Origin: Streptomyces natalensis ATCC 27448
GTDB lineage: Bacteria; Actinomycetota; Actinomycetes; Streptomycetales; Streptomycetaceae
Direction of reading: 5' to 3'
Assembly: GCF_000935125.1 (NCBI RefSeq)
Contig: NZ_JRKI01000017.1
Span: 62,001-126,000, forward strand
Length of the DNA stretch: 64,000 bases
The notes beneath the pieces were generated by a model. That model had not been told where the DNA came from and did not search any database. It worked only from the letters and a program-made list of their open reading frames with translations. How positions within the stretch are numbered: position 1 is the first letter of the stretch; each line of letters begins with the position of its first letter. The position numbers and the translations under genes are program-made. Shown here in pieces: positions 53,563 through 61,354 of this stretch.

Positions 53563-54492
53563 TCAGCGGCGGGCGGTGCGCGCCCGGCGGTAGAGCACGG
53601 CGCCGCCGAGCAGCAGTCCGGCGCTGGCCGGTACCGCGTAGCCGATCATGTCGGCGCCGGTGTGGGCGAGATGCGCGCCGGGCTGCGGACCCGTACCGGG
53701 CTCCGGGGTCGCGGTCTCCGACCCGCCCTGGTGGCCCGGGTGGTGCGAGCCGCCCGGTGCCGAGGGCTGCCCCGGCGTCGGGTGACCCGGCTGGCCTGGG
53801 TTGCCAGGGTGACCGGGCTGACCCGGGTGGCCGGGCTGGCCGGGGTTGCCAGGCTGACCAGGGTGGCCCGGCTGGCCGGGATGGCCCGGGTGACCGGGGT
53901 GTCCCGGGTGGCCAGGCTGACCCGGGTGACCCGGGTGACCCGGGTGACCGGGGTGACCGGGGTGACCGGGGTGCCCCGGGTGGCCCGGGTGCCCCGGGTG
54001 GTGTGAGCCGCCCGGCGACTGGGGGCCTGATTCGTTGCCGCAGTCGTTGCCGTAGGTCGGGTTCAGCAGGCCGACGACGTCGACGGAGTTCCCGCAGACG
54101 TTCACCGGGACGTGGACCGGCACCTGGACGGTGTTGCCCGAGGCGACGCCCGGCGAGCCGGCGGTTCCGCCGTGGGCGCCGGAGCCGCCGTGGCTGCCGG
54201 AGCCACCCGGCTGACTGTGACCGTGGCCATGGTGACCGCCACCGTGCTTGCCGCCGTTGGTGCAGTGATTGCCGAACGCGGGGTTCAGCACCCCGACGAC
54301 GTTGACGGTGTTCCCGCACACGTTGACCGGTGCGTCGACCGGCACCTGGACGGTGTTACCGGAGCCGACGCCCGGTGAATTCGCCGCGAAGCCCGACGCT
54401 CCGGAGGCCGCGTGGGCGTTTCCGGTGAGGGCGGCGAGCACGCCACCCGCGGCGGCGATCGTGATCAGGCCCTTTCGTGCGACCTGTCTCAT
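53563..54492 (-). CDS. chpC: Long sortase-anchored chaplin with collagen-like stalk
   Basis: Long chaplins are hydrophobic surface proteins that anchor the aerial-hypha coat to peptidoglycan. The 309-aa protein has a signal peptide (1-28), two chaplin domains (about 38-76 and 113-151; SGNTVQVPVDAPVNVCGN, LNPAFGNHC and SGNTVQVPVHVPVNVCGN, LNPTYGNDC, each with two Cys), a run of about 27 Gly-X-Pro triplets (GHP, GQP, GNP), then the sortase signal LAHTG, a membrane helix and a basic tail RRARTARR. Pairing with a short chaplin downstream in coordinate terms matches the chpC-chpH locus, so the symbol is by synteny. ATG 54492 gives a proper signal peptide. Confidence 0.93.
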   Translation of the reverse strand: MRQVARKGLITIAAAGGVLAALTGNAHAASGASGFAANSPGVGSGNTVQVPVDAPVNVCGNTVNVVGVLNPAFGNHCTNGGKHGGGHHGHGHSQPGGSGSHGGSGAHGGTAGSPGVASGNTVQVPVHVPVNVCGNSVDVVGLLNPTYGNDCGNESGPQSPGGSHHPGHPGHPGHPGHPGHPGHPGHPGHPGQPGHPGHPGHPGHPGQPGHPGQPGNPGQPGHPGQPGHPGNPGQPGHPTPGQPSAPGGSHHPGHQGGSETATPEPGTGPQPGAHLAHTGADMIGYAVPASAGLLLGGAVLYRRARTARR

Positions 54493-54639
54493 AGGTTTTC
54501 CCCTGCCTAGTGCCTTACAGGAAAGCGTCCGAGGGGATCCATACGGAACGGCCCCCGGCACAGAAATACCCAGGGCTCCGGAATGCACGACCTGCATCCC
54601 GGAGCCGACCTGGATCAGGCCCTTACTCCGGGCCGATGC

Positions 54640-54705
54640 GCAACGTCAGAGAACGTCAGAACGTCAAGGACGTCGGAACGTCAATGGACGTCAGAACGTC
54701 ACTTG
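54640..54705. repeat. Cluster of ACGTC direct repeats
   Basis: The pentamer ACGTC occurs about eight times at 7-11 nt spacing (AACGTCAGAGAACGTCAGAAC and onward) between the two chaplin genes, reaching the stop region of the short chaplin gene. Confidence 0.8.
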
Positions 54706-54932
54706 TTGATGCAGGTGTTGCCGAAGGCCGGGTTCAGCAGCCCGATCACGGAGATCGTGTTTCCGCAGACGTTCACCGGGACGTGGACCGGCACCTGGAC
54801 GGTGTTGCCGGAAGCCACACCAGGGGAGTTCAGGGACGCGCCCTGGGCACCCGAGTCGGCAACGGCCAGGCCCGCACCGGCAAATACGAGACCGCCGGTG
54901 ATTGCCGCAGCGGCGACGATCTTCTTGATCAT
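54699..54932 (-). CDS. chpH: Short chaplin (ChpH type)
   Basis: A 77-aa secreted amyloid-forming surface protein of aerial hyphae. It has a signal peptide (1-26, MIKKIVAAAAITGGLVFAG) and one chaplin domain with SGNTVQVPVHVPVNVCGN and LNPAFGNTC, the paired Cys residues, and no sortase signal. It ends INK. ATG 54932 has the strong ribosome site AAGGAGG. It is transcribed toward the long chaplin. The symbol is by length and synteny with chpC. Confidence 0.93.
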   Translation of the reverse strand: MIKKIVAAAAITGGLVFAGAGLAVADSGAQGASLNSPGVASGNTVQVPVHVPVNVCGNTISVIGLLNPAFGNTCINK

Positions 54933-54980
54933 TGTTCCTCCTTGTAGGCAATGCGATCCCAGCCGCGGACCGCACTCACT

Positions 54981-55008
54981 GCAACGAGGTCGGTGCGTTG
55001 AAGCTACG
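54981..55008 (-). promoter_or_regulatory. Possible BldN-type promoter of chpH
   Basis: On the minus strand CGTAGC (55008-55003) and CGTTGC (54986-54981) are separated by 16 bp, close to the sigma-BldN pattern CGTAAC-N16-CGTTGA as I recall it. Chaplin genes are known BldN targets in Streptomyces, and the spacing to the start fits (about 40-50 nt leader). Confidence 0.4.
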
Positions 55009-55150
55009 AACACATCGCAGCATTCACCCGTTTCAGTGAATTCGATGCGAATGGTAGGAAGTTCGCACCGAATAAGGCACTGGGAAAGGAACCGGGCTTC
55101 GAATTCGGCAGGCCGACATCGCCCCGGGCTCCCCGGTCGGTGTCCCCTGG

Positions 55151-55206
55151 CCCCCCCCGACCTCCCCCGACCTCCCCCGGCCTCCCCCGGCCTCCCCCGG
55201 CCTCCC
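55151..55206. repeat. Ten-nt polypyrimidine tandem repeat
   Basis: CCTCCCCCGG/A units recur in phase from about 55161 to 55206, preceded by a C-run; almost all pyrimidine on the + strand. Confidence 0.9.
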
Positions 55207-55291
55207 GAAGTCTCCGCCAACCAGCCCCTTGGTCATCTCCCCCTGACAGTCCCCCTGTTCAGCCAATGCTCCACACAACAGCCCGCGTCGC

Positions 55292-55361
55292 TCCGTGCGT
55301 TCTGCTGCATGCGTTCCGCTCCATGCGTTCCGCTGCATACGTGCCGTTGCATGCGCTCCCC
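55292..55361. repeat. Five 14-nt tandem repeats
   Basis: Units like TGCATGCGTTCCGC start at 55292, 55306, 55320, 55334 and 55348 with a few substitutions each. Confidence 0.85.
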
Positions 55362-55403
55362 GCCGTGCCGCACGAATGGCGGGAACGTCGGACGATCGAG
55401 CCC

Positions 55404-56729
55404 TCAGCTCTGATCGATGAAGCGGTCCAGCACCCGCACCCCGAACTTCAGCCCGTCCACCGGCACCCGCTCGTCCACTCCGTGGAACATCCCGGCGAAG
55501 TCCAGCTCCGGCGGCAGCTTCAGCGGTGCGAAGCCGAATCCGCGGATGCCGAGGTCGTCGAAGGATTTGGCGTCCGTACCGGCGGAGAGCATGTACGGCA
55601 CGGCCCGCGCGATCGGGTCCTCGGCCTGGAGGGCCGACTGCATGGCCTCGACCAGCGCCCCGTCGAAGGTGGTCTCCAGGGCCTTGTCGGCGTGGACGTC
55701 CTCCCGCTTGACGCGGGGGCCGAGGATGCGGTCCAGGTCGGCCAGGAACTCCTCCTCGTAGCCCGGCAGGAATCGGCCGTCGACATGCGCGGTGGCCTGC
55801 CCCGGGATCACGTTGACCTTGTAGCCGGCGCCGAGTTGCGTCGGATTGGCGGTGTTCCGCAGCGAGGCGCCGATCAGCTTGGCGATACCACCGAGCTTGG
55901 CCAGGGTGGCGTCCATGTTCTCCGGGTCGAGTTCGGTGCCCAGCGCGTCCCCGAGCTGGTCCAGGAACGACCGCAGCGTCTTGGTCACGCGTACGGGGAA
56001 CTCGTACCGCCCCAACCGCCCGACGGCTTCGGACAGTTCGGTGATCGCGTTGTCCTTGTGGATCATCGAACCGTGCCCGGCGTTGCCGTCGACGGTCAGC
56101 TTCATCCAGTGCATGCCCTTCTGGGCCGTCTCGATCAGATACAGCCGTACCTGCTCGTTGACGGTGAAGGAGAAGCCTCCGACCTCGCTGATCGCCTCCG
56201 TCACGCCCTCGAAGAGCTCGGGATGCTTGTCGACGAGGAACCGCGCACCGTAGGTGCCGCCCGCCTCCTCGTCGGCGAGGAAGGCCAGCACGATGTCCCG
56301 CGGCGGCTTCCGCCCCGTGCGCAGCCGGTCGCGTACGACGGCCAGCGTCATCGCGTCCATGTCCTTCATGTCGACCGCGCCCCGGCCCCAGACGCAGCCG
56401 TCGGCGATCTCCCCGGAGAAGGGGTGGTGGGTCCAGTCGTCGGCGTTGGCCGGTACGACGTCGGTGTGGCCGTGGATGAGCAGCGCGGGCCGTGAACGGT
56501 CCTCGCCCTCGATACGGGCGACGGTCGAGGCCCGGCCCTTGTGCGATTCAAAGATCTGCGGCTCCAGCCCGACCTCGGCGAGCTTCTCCGCGACGTACTC
56601 GGCGGCGGCCCGTTCACCCGGTCCGGAGTGGTCGCCGTAGTTGCTGGTGTCCATTCTGATCAGATCCCGGCAGAGGTCGACGACCTCGTCCTCACCAGTG
56701 ACCGTACGGACCGGCTGCGACTCGCTCAT
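55404..56729 (-). CDS. M20-family metallopeptidase
   Basis: A 441-aa di-zinc peptidase of the M20/ArgE-CPG2 type. Metal ligands and catalytic residues are visible in LLIHGHTDVVPANADDW, GRGAVDMKDMDAM, LADEEAGGTYGARFLV and the last His region FAGMFHGVDERVP. The dimerisation lobe lies between about 200 and 320 (NAGHGSMIHKDNAITELSEA). It is likely a cytoplasmic dipeptidase or acyl-amino-acid hydrolase. ATG 56729 starts MSESQPVR and coincides with the edge of a 77-bp repeat array whose copies each reproduce this ATGAGCGAG start context, so translation may begin from repeat-derived signals. Confidence 0.92.
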   Translation of the reverse strand: MSESQPVRTVTGEDEVVDLCRDLIRMDTSNYGDHSGPGERAAAEYVAEKLAEVGLEPQIFESHKGRASTVARIEGEDRSRPALLIHGHTDVVPANADDWTHHPFSGEIADGCVWGRGAVDMKDMDAMTLAVVRDRLRTGRKPPRDIVLAFLADEEAGGTYGARFLVDKHPELFEGVTEAISEVGGFSFTVNEQVRLYLIETAQKGMHWMKLTVDGNAGHGSMIHKDNAITELSEAVGRLGRYEFPVRVTKTLRSFLDQLGDALGTELDPENMDATLAKLGGIAKLIGASLRNTANPTQLGAGYKVNVIPGQATAHVDGRFLPGYEEEFLADLDRILGPRVKREDVHADKALETTFDGALVEAMQSALQAEDPIARAVPYMLSAGTDAKSFDDLGIRGFGFAPLKLPPELDFAGMFHGVDERVPVDGLKFGVRVLDRFIDQS

Positions 56730-56957
56730 GCCGAAACCTCGCTTCGCTCGGCCCCGCATTCGCGGGGCTCGCACCTCTCCATGGCTCGCTCGCGGAGCTC
56801 GCTCATGCTGAAACCTCGCTTCGCCCGGCCCCGCATTCGCAGGGCTCGCACCTCTCCATGGCTCGCTCGCGGAGCTCGCTCATGCTGAAACCTCGCTTCG
56901 CCCGGCCCCGCATTCGCAGGGCTCGCACCTCTCCATGGCTCGCTCGCGGAGCTCGCT
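56727..56957. repeat. Three 77-bp tandem repeats ending at the peptidase start codon
   Basis: Copies lie at 56727-56803, 56804-56880 and 56881-56957. Copies 2 and 3 agree closely; copy 1 has a few changes. On the minus strand each carries an ATGAGCGAG start and reads 26 codons (MSELRERAMERCEPCECGAG... SEVSA) to a TGA that overlaps the next copy's ATG. The last copy flows into the peptidase's own ATG. Confidence 0.93.
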
Positions 56958-57191
56958 CACAGTGCCTCCTCTTGGTTCACGGCCGCGGCGCGTTCCCCGG
57001 GGGAGCGCGGCCACGGCGGGGGTCCACCGCCATCCTCCCCCTCCTGCCCGTCACGCCCAAGGCCGCAATCCTCCGTACATGTGCTGGTCACAAGCTCGCG
57101 TCCGGCGAGATGTACGCGTGATCGACCACCCCCGAAGGTTTGCTATTGTTTTCTCCGTCGGAACGGCCCAGGCCGGAACGGCAGACACCTG
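56958..57191. other. Gap between the repeat array and tRNA-Leu
   Basis: 234 bp after the repeats; with them the gene-free stretch is 56730-57191. A TTGCTATTGT run near 57138-57147 is relatively AT-rich and lies about 45-55 bp before the tRNA, so it may be part of its promoter. Nothing else recognised. Confidence 0.5.
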
Positions 57192-57276
57192 GTCCGGGTG
57201 GCGGAATGGCAGACGCGCTAGCTTGAGGTGCTAGTGCCCTTTATCGGGCGTGGGGGTTCAAGTCCCCCCTCGGACA
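57192..57276 (+). tRNA. tRNA-Leu (anticodon GAG)
   Basis: An 85-nt class II tRNA. Acceptor strands GTCCGGG (57192-57198) and CTCGGAC (57269-57275) pair throughout with one G-U. The anticodon stem CTAGC/GCTAG encloses TTGAGGT, giving anticodon GAG at 57225-57227, which reads CTC/CTT. The long variable arm (TGCCCTTTATCGGGCG) is typical of Leu. TTC-A in the T loop is present. CCA is not encoded. Confidence 0.95.
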
Positions 57277-57313
57277 CATAGCGACATAGCACATAGCCAA
57301 GAAGGCATCACCG

Positions 57314-57343
57314 GCGGGCCGTGATCAATCGATCACGGCCCGC
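57314..57343. terminator. Terminator between tRNA-Leu and the metallo-hydrolase gene
   Basis: A perfect 13-bp stem (57314-57326 with 57331-57343) with loop AATC between convergent genes; it can serve both. Confidence 0.85.
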
Positions 57344-57352
57344 TGTGCTGCA

Positions 57353-58315
57353 TCACCCCTCGGCCTGACCCCGCGATTCGACGCCCGGCTCCGTGTCGTA
57401 AGCCGCCCACGCGCCGAGGGCGAACCCGCTGCCTTGCCGACGGACTTGCACGGCGCCGGGGCCGCCGAAGTGGGCGGGGACGACGAGTTCCCGTTCGGTG
57501 GCGGCCCGCTCAAGGATGCGGTGGCGGGAGGCCGCGGCTTGTTCGGGGTGCAGGCAGAAGCAGCTGTTGCAGGCGGGCTGGAGGATCTGGACCGGGCTGT
57601 GCAGAAGGTCGCCGACGAAGACCGCCCGGTCGTCGCCGGATGCGAGCCGGAGCACGGAGGAGCCAGGGGTGTGGCCGGGCGCGGACTCCAGGGTGAGGTG
57701 TTCGTCGATGCGGTGGGTGCCGTCCCACAGCAGGGCCTGTCCGGCCCGGTGGATGGGCGCGATGCTGTCCTCGTAGATCAGCGGGTCGTTCTCGCGCAGG
57801 CCGTTGCCGTAGGCGTTGTCCGGGCCGTAGTGGGCGTTGTCGGCGGCCGGAATGAGGTACTGGGCGTGGGGGAATGCCGGGACCCACTCGCCGTCGGCGT
57901 CCACGGTGTTCCAGCCGACGTGGTCGCCGTGGATGTGGGTGTTGACGACGACGTCGACGTCCTGCGGGCGGATGCCGGCCCGCGCCAGCTGGTCGAGGAA
58001 GTCGCCCTGTAGGTGGTGGAAGTGCGGCGCGCCGGGGCGCTCGCGGCCGTTGCCGACCCCGGTGTCGACCAGGATGGTCCGCCCTGCGCTGCGCAGTGCC
58101 CAGGTCTGCACGGTGACCACCGCCCGGTCGCTGTCGGGCTCCCAGTGGTCCGGCGCCAGCCAGTCCGCGTTGTCCTTCCAGAGCTCGGCGGTGGAGTCCG
58201 GGACGATCGCGCGGGCGGGGACGAACGCCTCCTGCCATTCGATGATCCGGATGATCTCGACGTTTCCGAGCTTGAAGCGTTGCGGCGGGCTCTGGATCTG
58301 GATCTTGTTTCTCAT
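57353..58315 (-). CDS. Metallo-beta-lactamase-fold hydrolase
   Basis: A 320-aa MBL-fold protein with the metal motif VVNTHIHGDHVGWN (HxHxDH), further ligands in LESAPGHTPGSS and VFVGDLLHSP, and a final His in LVVPAHFGG. Such enzymes hydrolyse lactones, thioesters or phosphodiesters; AHL-lactonase-like activity is possible but unproven. ATG 58315 starts MRNKIQIQ. It diverges from an AraC regulator with 162 bp between, so that regulator probably controls it. Confidence 0.9.
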   Translation of the reverse strand: MRNKIQIQSPPQRFKLGNVEIIRIIEWQEAFVPARAIVPDSTAELWKDNADWLAPDHWEPDSDRAVVTVQTWALRSAGRTILVDTGVGNGRERPGAPHFHHLQGDFLDQLARAGIRPQDVDVVVNTHIHGDHVGWNTVDADGEWVPAFPHAQYLIPAADNAHYGPDNAYGNGLRENDPLIYEDSIAPIHRAGQALLWDGTHRIDEHLTLESAPGHTPGSSVLRLASGDDRAVFVGDLLHSPVQILQPACNSCFCLHPEQAAASRHRILERAATERELVVPAHFGGPGAVQVRRQGSGFALGAWAAYDTEPGVESRGQAEG

Positions 58316-58477
58316 GTGGTCGACCTTAGGGAGGGGCGGTGAGCGTCTCAATGCCCGTTTTGCTCAGCTGGATACGTGTGCGTCTCACGTTTGAGGCGTG
58401 GTGGGGGGAGCGGTGGGGCGTGGTGGGGGCTTGGTGGGCCTATGTCGGTGGCCGTACGGCGGAGATACGGTGGCCGG

Positions 58478-59458
58478 ATGGATGTGGTGAGCGACGCGAT
58501 TTCGGCCGTGCGCATCGGGCGCCCCTCCTCCAACCGGGTTCGGGTGAGCGGGAGTTGGTGTGCGCGGCTGGCTCCGTATGACGGGGCGGGATTTCATGTG
58601 ATGGTGGAGGGCGGGTGCTGGCTGTTGCCCGACGGCGGCGCGCCGGTCCTGCTCGGGGCGGGTGATGTGGTGCTGTTGCCGCACGGGACGGGGCATGTGA
58701 CCGCCGACTCTCCCGTGGATGCGGTGGCCGTGGAGCGGGCGGTGCCGTTCGACCGGTGGCTGGAGGGTGGGGGGCCGGGGGTCCGGCCTGCCGGCGGTGC
58801 GGGAGAGGCGGAGGGGGAGGCCGAGGTCGAAGGGGAGGCCGAGGTCGAGATGTTGTGCGGCAAGTACCGGCTCGACCGCAGTCGCGTGCACCCGCTGATG
58901 GCCGAGCTGCCGACGGTCGTCCACCTGCCGCATCGCGTGGGCAGTCATCCCGAACTGCGGGCCGCCATCGATCTGTTGGGGCGCGAGCTGGATGCGCAGC
59001 GGCCCGGGTCGTGTGTGGCGGTTCCCAGCCTGCTCGACCTGCTGCTCGTCTATATGATCCGTTCCTGGATGACCGAGGGCACGACCGGCGCCTGGCCCGC
59101 CGTGCTGGGCGACCCGGTGGCGGCGGCCGCCCTGCGGGCGCTGCACTCGGATCCGGCGGCCCCGTGGAGCAATGACCGGCTGGCCGCCGCGGCGGGCGTC
59201 TCCCGTCCCACGCTGGCGCGCCGGTTCAGCACGCTGGTCGGCCGCCCTCCGATGGCGTACCTCACGTGGTGGCGGCTGACCTTCGCGGCCGCGCTGCTGC
59301 GTGACACCTCCGACTCCCTGGCCACCGTCGCCCGCCGCGTCGGTTACGGCAGCCCGTATGCCCTCTCGCACGCCTTCAACAGGGAGTTCGGGACGACGCC
59401 CGGACGGTATCGGGCGGAGCGGGGCGGTGTGGGGAGTGGCGGGGCGGTGTCGGCCTGA
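58478..59458 (+). CDS. AraC-family transcriptional regulator
   Basis: A 326-aa regulator with a cupin-like sensor half (about 20-190, FHVMVEGGCWLLPDGGAPVLL, VLLPHGTGHVTADSP) and a C-terminal double HTH (about 225-320) with SNDRLAAAAGVSRPTLARRF and DSLATVARRVGYGSPYALSHAF, ending in the FGTTPGRYR signature. A Glu/Gly-rich repeat (EAEGEAEVEGEAEVE) interrupts the sensor half. ATG 58478 is taken over an upstream GTG/ATG. It is divergent from the metallo-hydrolase and likely activates or represses it in response to a small molecule. Confidence 0.9.
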   Translation: MDVVSDAISAVRIGRPSSNRVRVSGSWCARLAPYDGAGFHVMVEGGCWLLPDGGAPVLLGAGDVVLLPHGTGHVTADSPVDAVAVERAVPFDRWLEGGGPGVRPAGGAGEAEGEAEVEGEAEVEMLCGKYRLDRSRVHPLMAELPTVVHLPHRVGSHPELRAAIDLLGRELDAQRPGSCVAVPSLLDLLLVYMIRSWMTEGTTGAWPAVLGDPVAAAALRALHSDPAAPWSNDRLAAAAGVSRPTLARRFSTLVGRPPMAYLTWWRLTFAAALLRDTSDSLATVARRVGYGSPYALSHAFNREFGTTPGRYRAERGGVGSGGAVSA

Positions 59459-59565
59459 GTGGGGGTGAGCCGGGGCGTCACCGGGCACGGCAGATCGCCC
59501 CGTACACGTCAAGCCGTCCGTGCGCGGCTTGAGAATCCGCACCCGGCTGGGGTTCCCTTGACCTC

Positions 59566-60540
59566 GTGAGACGCCGATCCCCTCTTCCGCCCGCCCCGCT
59601 CCCCCAGCGTGACGGGATCGATCCCGTGCGGGTGCGGTTGCCCGCCGACCCGGAGGGGGCGTGGGGGACGGTCGGGGAGCATCTGGTCGAGCGGTTTCGG
59701 GGGGCTCTTGGGGTCGGGCGGGTGGCGGCCATGCTGCGGGACGGGCGGTTTGTCGGGGTGGAGGGGGTCCTGAGGGGGGACGAGCCGTACATCGCCGGGC
59801 GGTTTGTGTGGTTTCACCGGGACTTTGCGCCGGAGGTGCCGGTGCCGTTCGCGGTGGGGGTGGTGTATCGGGACGAGCGGATCGTGGTGGCCGACAAACC
59901 GCACTTTCTCGCCACGACGCCGCGTGGGCGGCATATCACCGAGACCGCGCTGGCCCGGCTGCGGCGGGATCTCGGGCTGCCCGCGTTGCAGCCCGCGCAC
60001 CGGCTGGACCGGCTGACGGCGGGGCTGGCGCTGTTCGTCGTACGGCCCGGGGACCGGGGGGCGTATCAGGGGCTGTTCGCCGAGCGGCGGGTGCGCAAGG
60101 AGTACGAGGCGGTGGCGCCGTACGACGCCGGGGTGGCGCTGCCGGTGACGGTGCGCAGCCGGATCGTGAAGGAGCGGGGGGTGCTGGCCGCGCAGGAGGT
60201 GGCCGGTGAGCCCAATGCGGAGAGCCGGATCGAGCTGGTGGAGCGGTGCGGTGGGCTGGGGCGTTACCGGCTGCTGCCGACCACGGGGCGTACCCATCAG
60301 CTGAGGGTGCACATGAATCGGCTGGGGCTGCCGATCCTGCATGATCCGGTGTATCCCGTGGTGCGGGAGGAGGGGCCGGAGCGGGAGTCCGGGGATTTCG
60401 GGGCGCCGCTGCAACTGCTGGCCAGGCGGCTGGAGTTCACCGATCCGGTGGACGGGCGGGTGAGGCGGTTCGAGAGCGCGCTGCGGCTGGCGGCCTGGGA
60501 CGGCCCGGTGCCCTCCCCCGGGCTCTCGGTTCAGCTGTAG
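59566..60540 (+). CDS. RluA-family pseudouridine synthase
   Basis: A 324-aa enzyme that converts uridine to pseudouridine in rRNA or tRNA. The catalytic motif is HRLDRLTAGLALFV with the essential Asp, followed by KEYEAVAPY and GRTHQLRVHMNRLGLPILHDPVY. A family-specific N-terminal segment of about 100 residues (RDGIDPVRVRLPADPE, WFHRDFAPEVPVPF) precedes the core. GTG 59566 is the only sensible start near. The target RNA site cannot be told from sequence alone. Confidence 0.92.
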   Translation: MRRRSPLPPAPLPQRDGIDPVRVRLPADPEGAWGTVGEHLVERFRGALGVGRVAAMLRDGRFVGVEGVLRGDEPYIAGRFVWFHRDFAPEVPVPFAVGVVYRDERIVVADKPHFLATTPRGRHITETALARLRRDLGLPALQPAHRLDRLTAGLALFVVRPGDRGAYQGLFAERRVRKEYEAVAPYDAGVALPVTVRSRIVKERGVLAAQEVAGEPNAESRIELVERCGGLGRYRLLPTTGRTHQLRVHMNRLGLPILHDPVYPVVREEGPERESGDFGAPLQLLARRLEFTDPVDGRVRRFESALRLAAWDGPVPSPGLSVQL

Positions 60541-60627
60541 CAGGGCCCATCGCCGCGCCGATATTCCGGTGCGGGGCCGTGGGGGCGTGCTTAGGCTGCC
60601 CGGGTTGCCGATGGGGAGGAGCCCGGG

Positions 60628-61320
60628 GTGCTGATTTTTGATGCGGACGACACGTTGTGGGAGAACAACGTGATCTTCGAGCGGGTCATCGAGGAGTTTC
60701 TGGACTGGATGGTCCTGCCGGGGGCGGAGGGAACGGCGCGACTCGACCGGGGCGGGGTGCGGGAGGCGCTCGACGGGATCGAGGCGGCCAATGCGGTCAC
60801 CCACGGGTACGGGAGCAAGGTGTTTCTGCACAGCCTCGGGGAGTGTGTGGCGCGGCTGCGGGGGCGGGCGGCCACGGCCGAGGAGACGGCGCGGATCGCG
60901 GGGTGGGCGGCGGCGTTCGAGGCCGATCATGTGGAACTGATACCCGGGGTGCCGGAGACGCTCGCGGAGTTGGCGCGGCGGCATGAGTTGCTGCTGCTGA
61001 CCAAGGGGGAGCGGGAGGAACAGGCGCGGAAGGTGGCGGCGTCCGGGCTGACGGGGCACTTCAAGGGTGTGCACATCGTGGCGGAGAAGGACGTGACCAC
61101 GTATGAGGAGCTGGTGCGCGCCTATGGGCTGGTGCCCGGCTCGACGTGGATGATCGGGAACTCCCCCAAGTCGGATGTCCTGCCCGCGCGGGCGGCCGGG
61201 CTGAATGCCGTCTTCATCCCGAACGACAACACCTGGGTGCTGGAGCACGGCGAGCTGGATCCGGCCGATGAGAAGGTGTTGCGGCTGGCGGCGTTCGGGG
61301 AGTTGGCGGAGCACTTCTGA
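60628..61320 (+). CDS. HAD-superfamily hydrolase
   Basis: A 230-aa hydrolase that starts at once with motif I, MLIFDADDTLWENNVIF (nucleophile Asp5, Asp7), then a helical cap, motif II LLLLTKGEREEQARK (Thr), motif III around VAEKDVTTYEEL and motif IV WMIGNSPKSDVLPARAAG. GTG 60628 with AGGAG upstream starts exactly at the fold. The pattern resembles YjjG/HAD-like nucleotide or phosphosugar phosphatases. It is followed 34 bp later by the PIG-L gene, a probable operon. Confidence 0.9.
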   Translation: MLIFDADDTLWENNVIFERVIEEFLDWMVLPGAEGTARLDRGGVREALDGIEAANAVTHGYGSKVFLHSLGECVARLRGRAATAEETARIAGWAAAFEADHVELIPGVPETLAELARRHELLLLTKGEREEQARKVAASGLTGHFKGVHIVAEKDVTTYEELVRAYGLVPGSTWMIGNSPKSDVLPARAAGLNAVFIPNDNTWVLEHGELDPADEKVLRLAAFGELAEHF

Positions 61321-61354
61321 GGCGGGCCGCATACCCGTGGTGAAGGATGGGCCC

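Larger units (their letters stand above)
54933..55403. other. Promoter region of the short chaplin with two repeat blocks
   Basis: 471 bp. Nearest the chaplin gene is a developmental-promoter-like pair at 54981-55008. Beyond it lie a polypyrimidine tandem repeat (55151-55206) and a 14-nt repeat block (55292-55361). No gene is seen. Confidence 0.7.

Noticed and set aside
56727..56957. 77-bp repeats as a CRISPR array or insertion sequence ends
   Set aside because: There are no spacers, no terminal inverted repeats and no transposase; the units are head-to-tail tandem copies.
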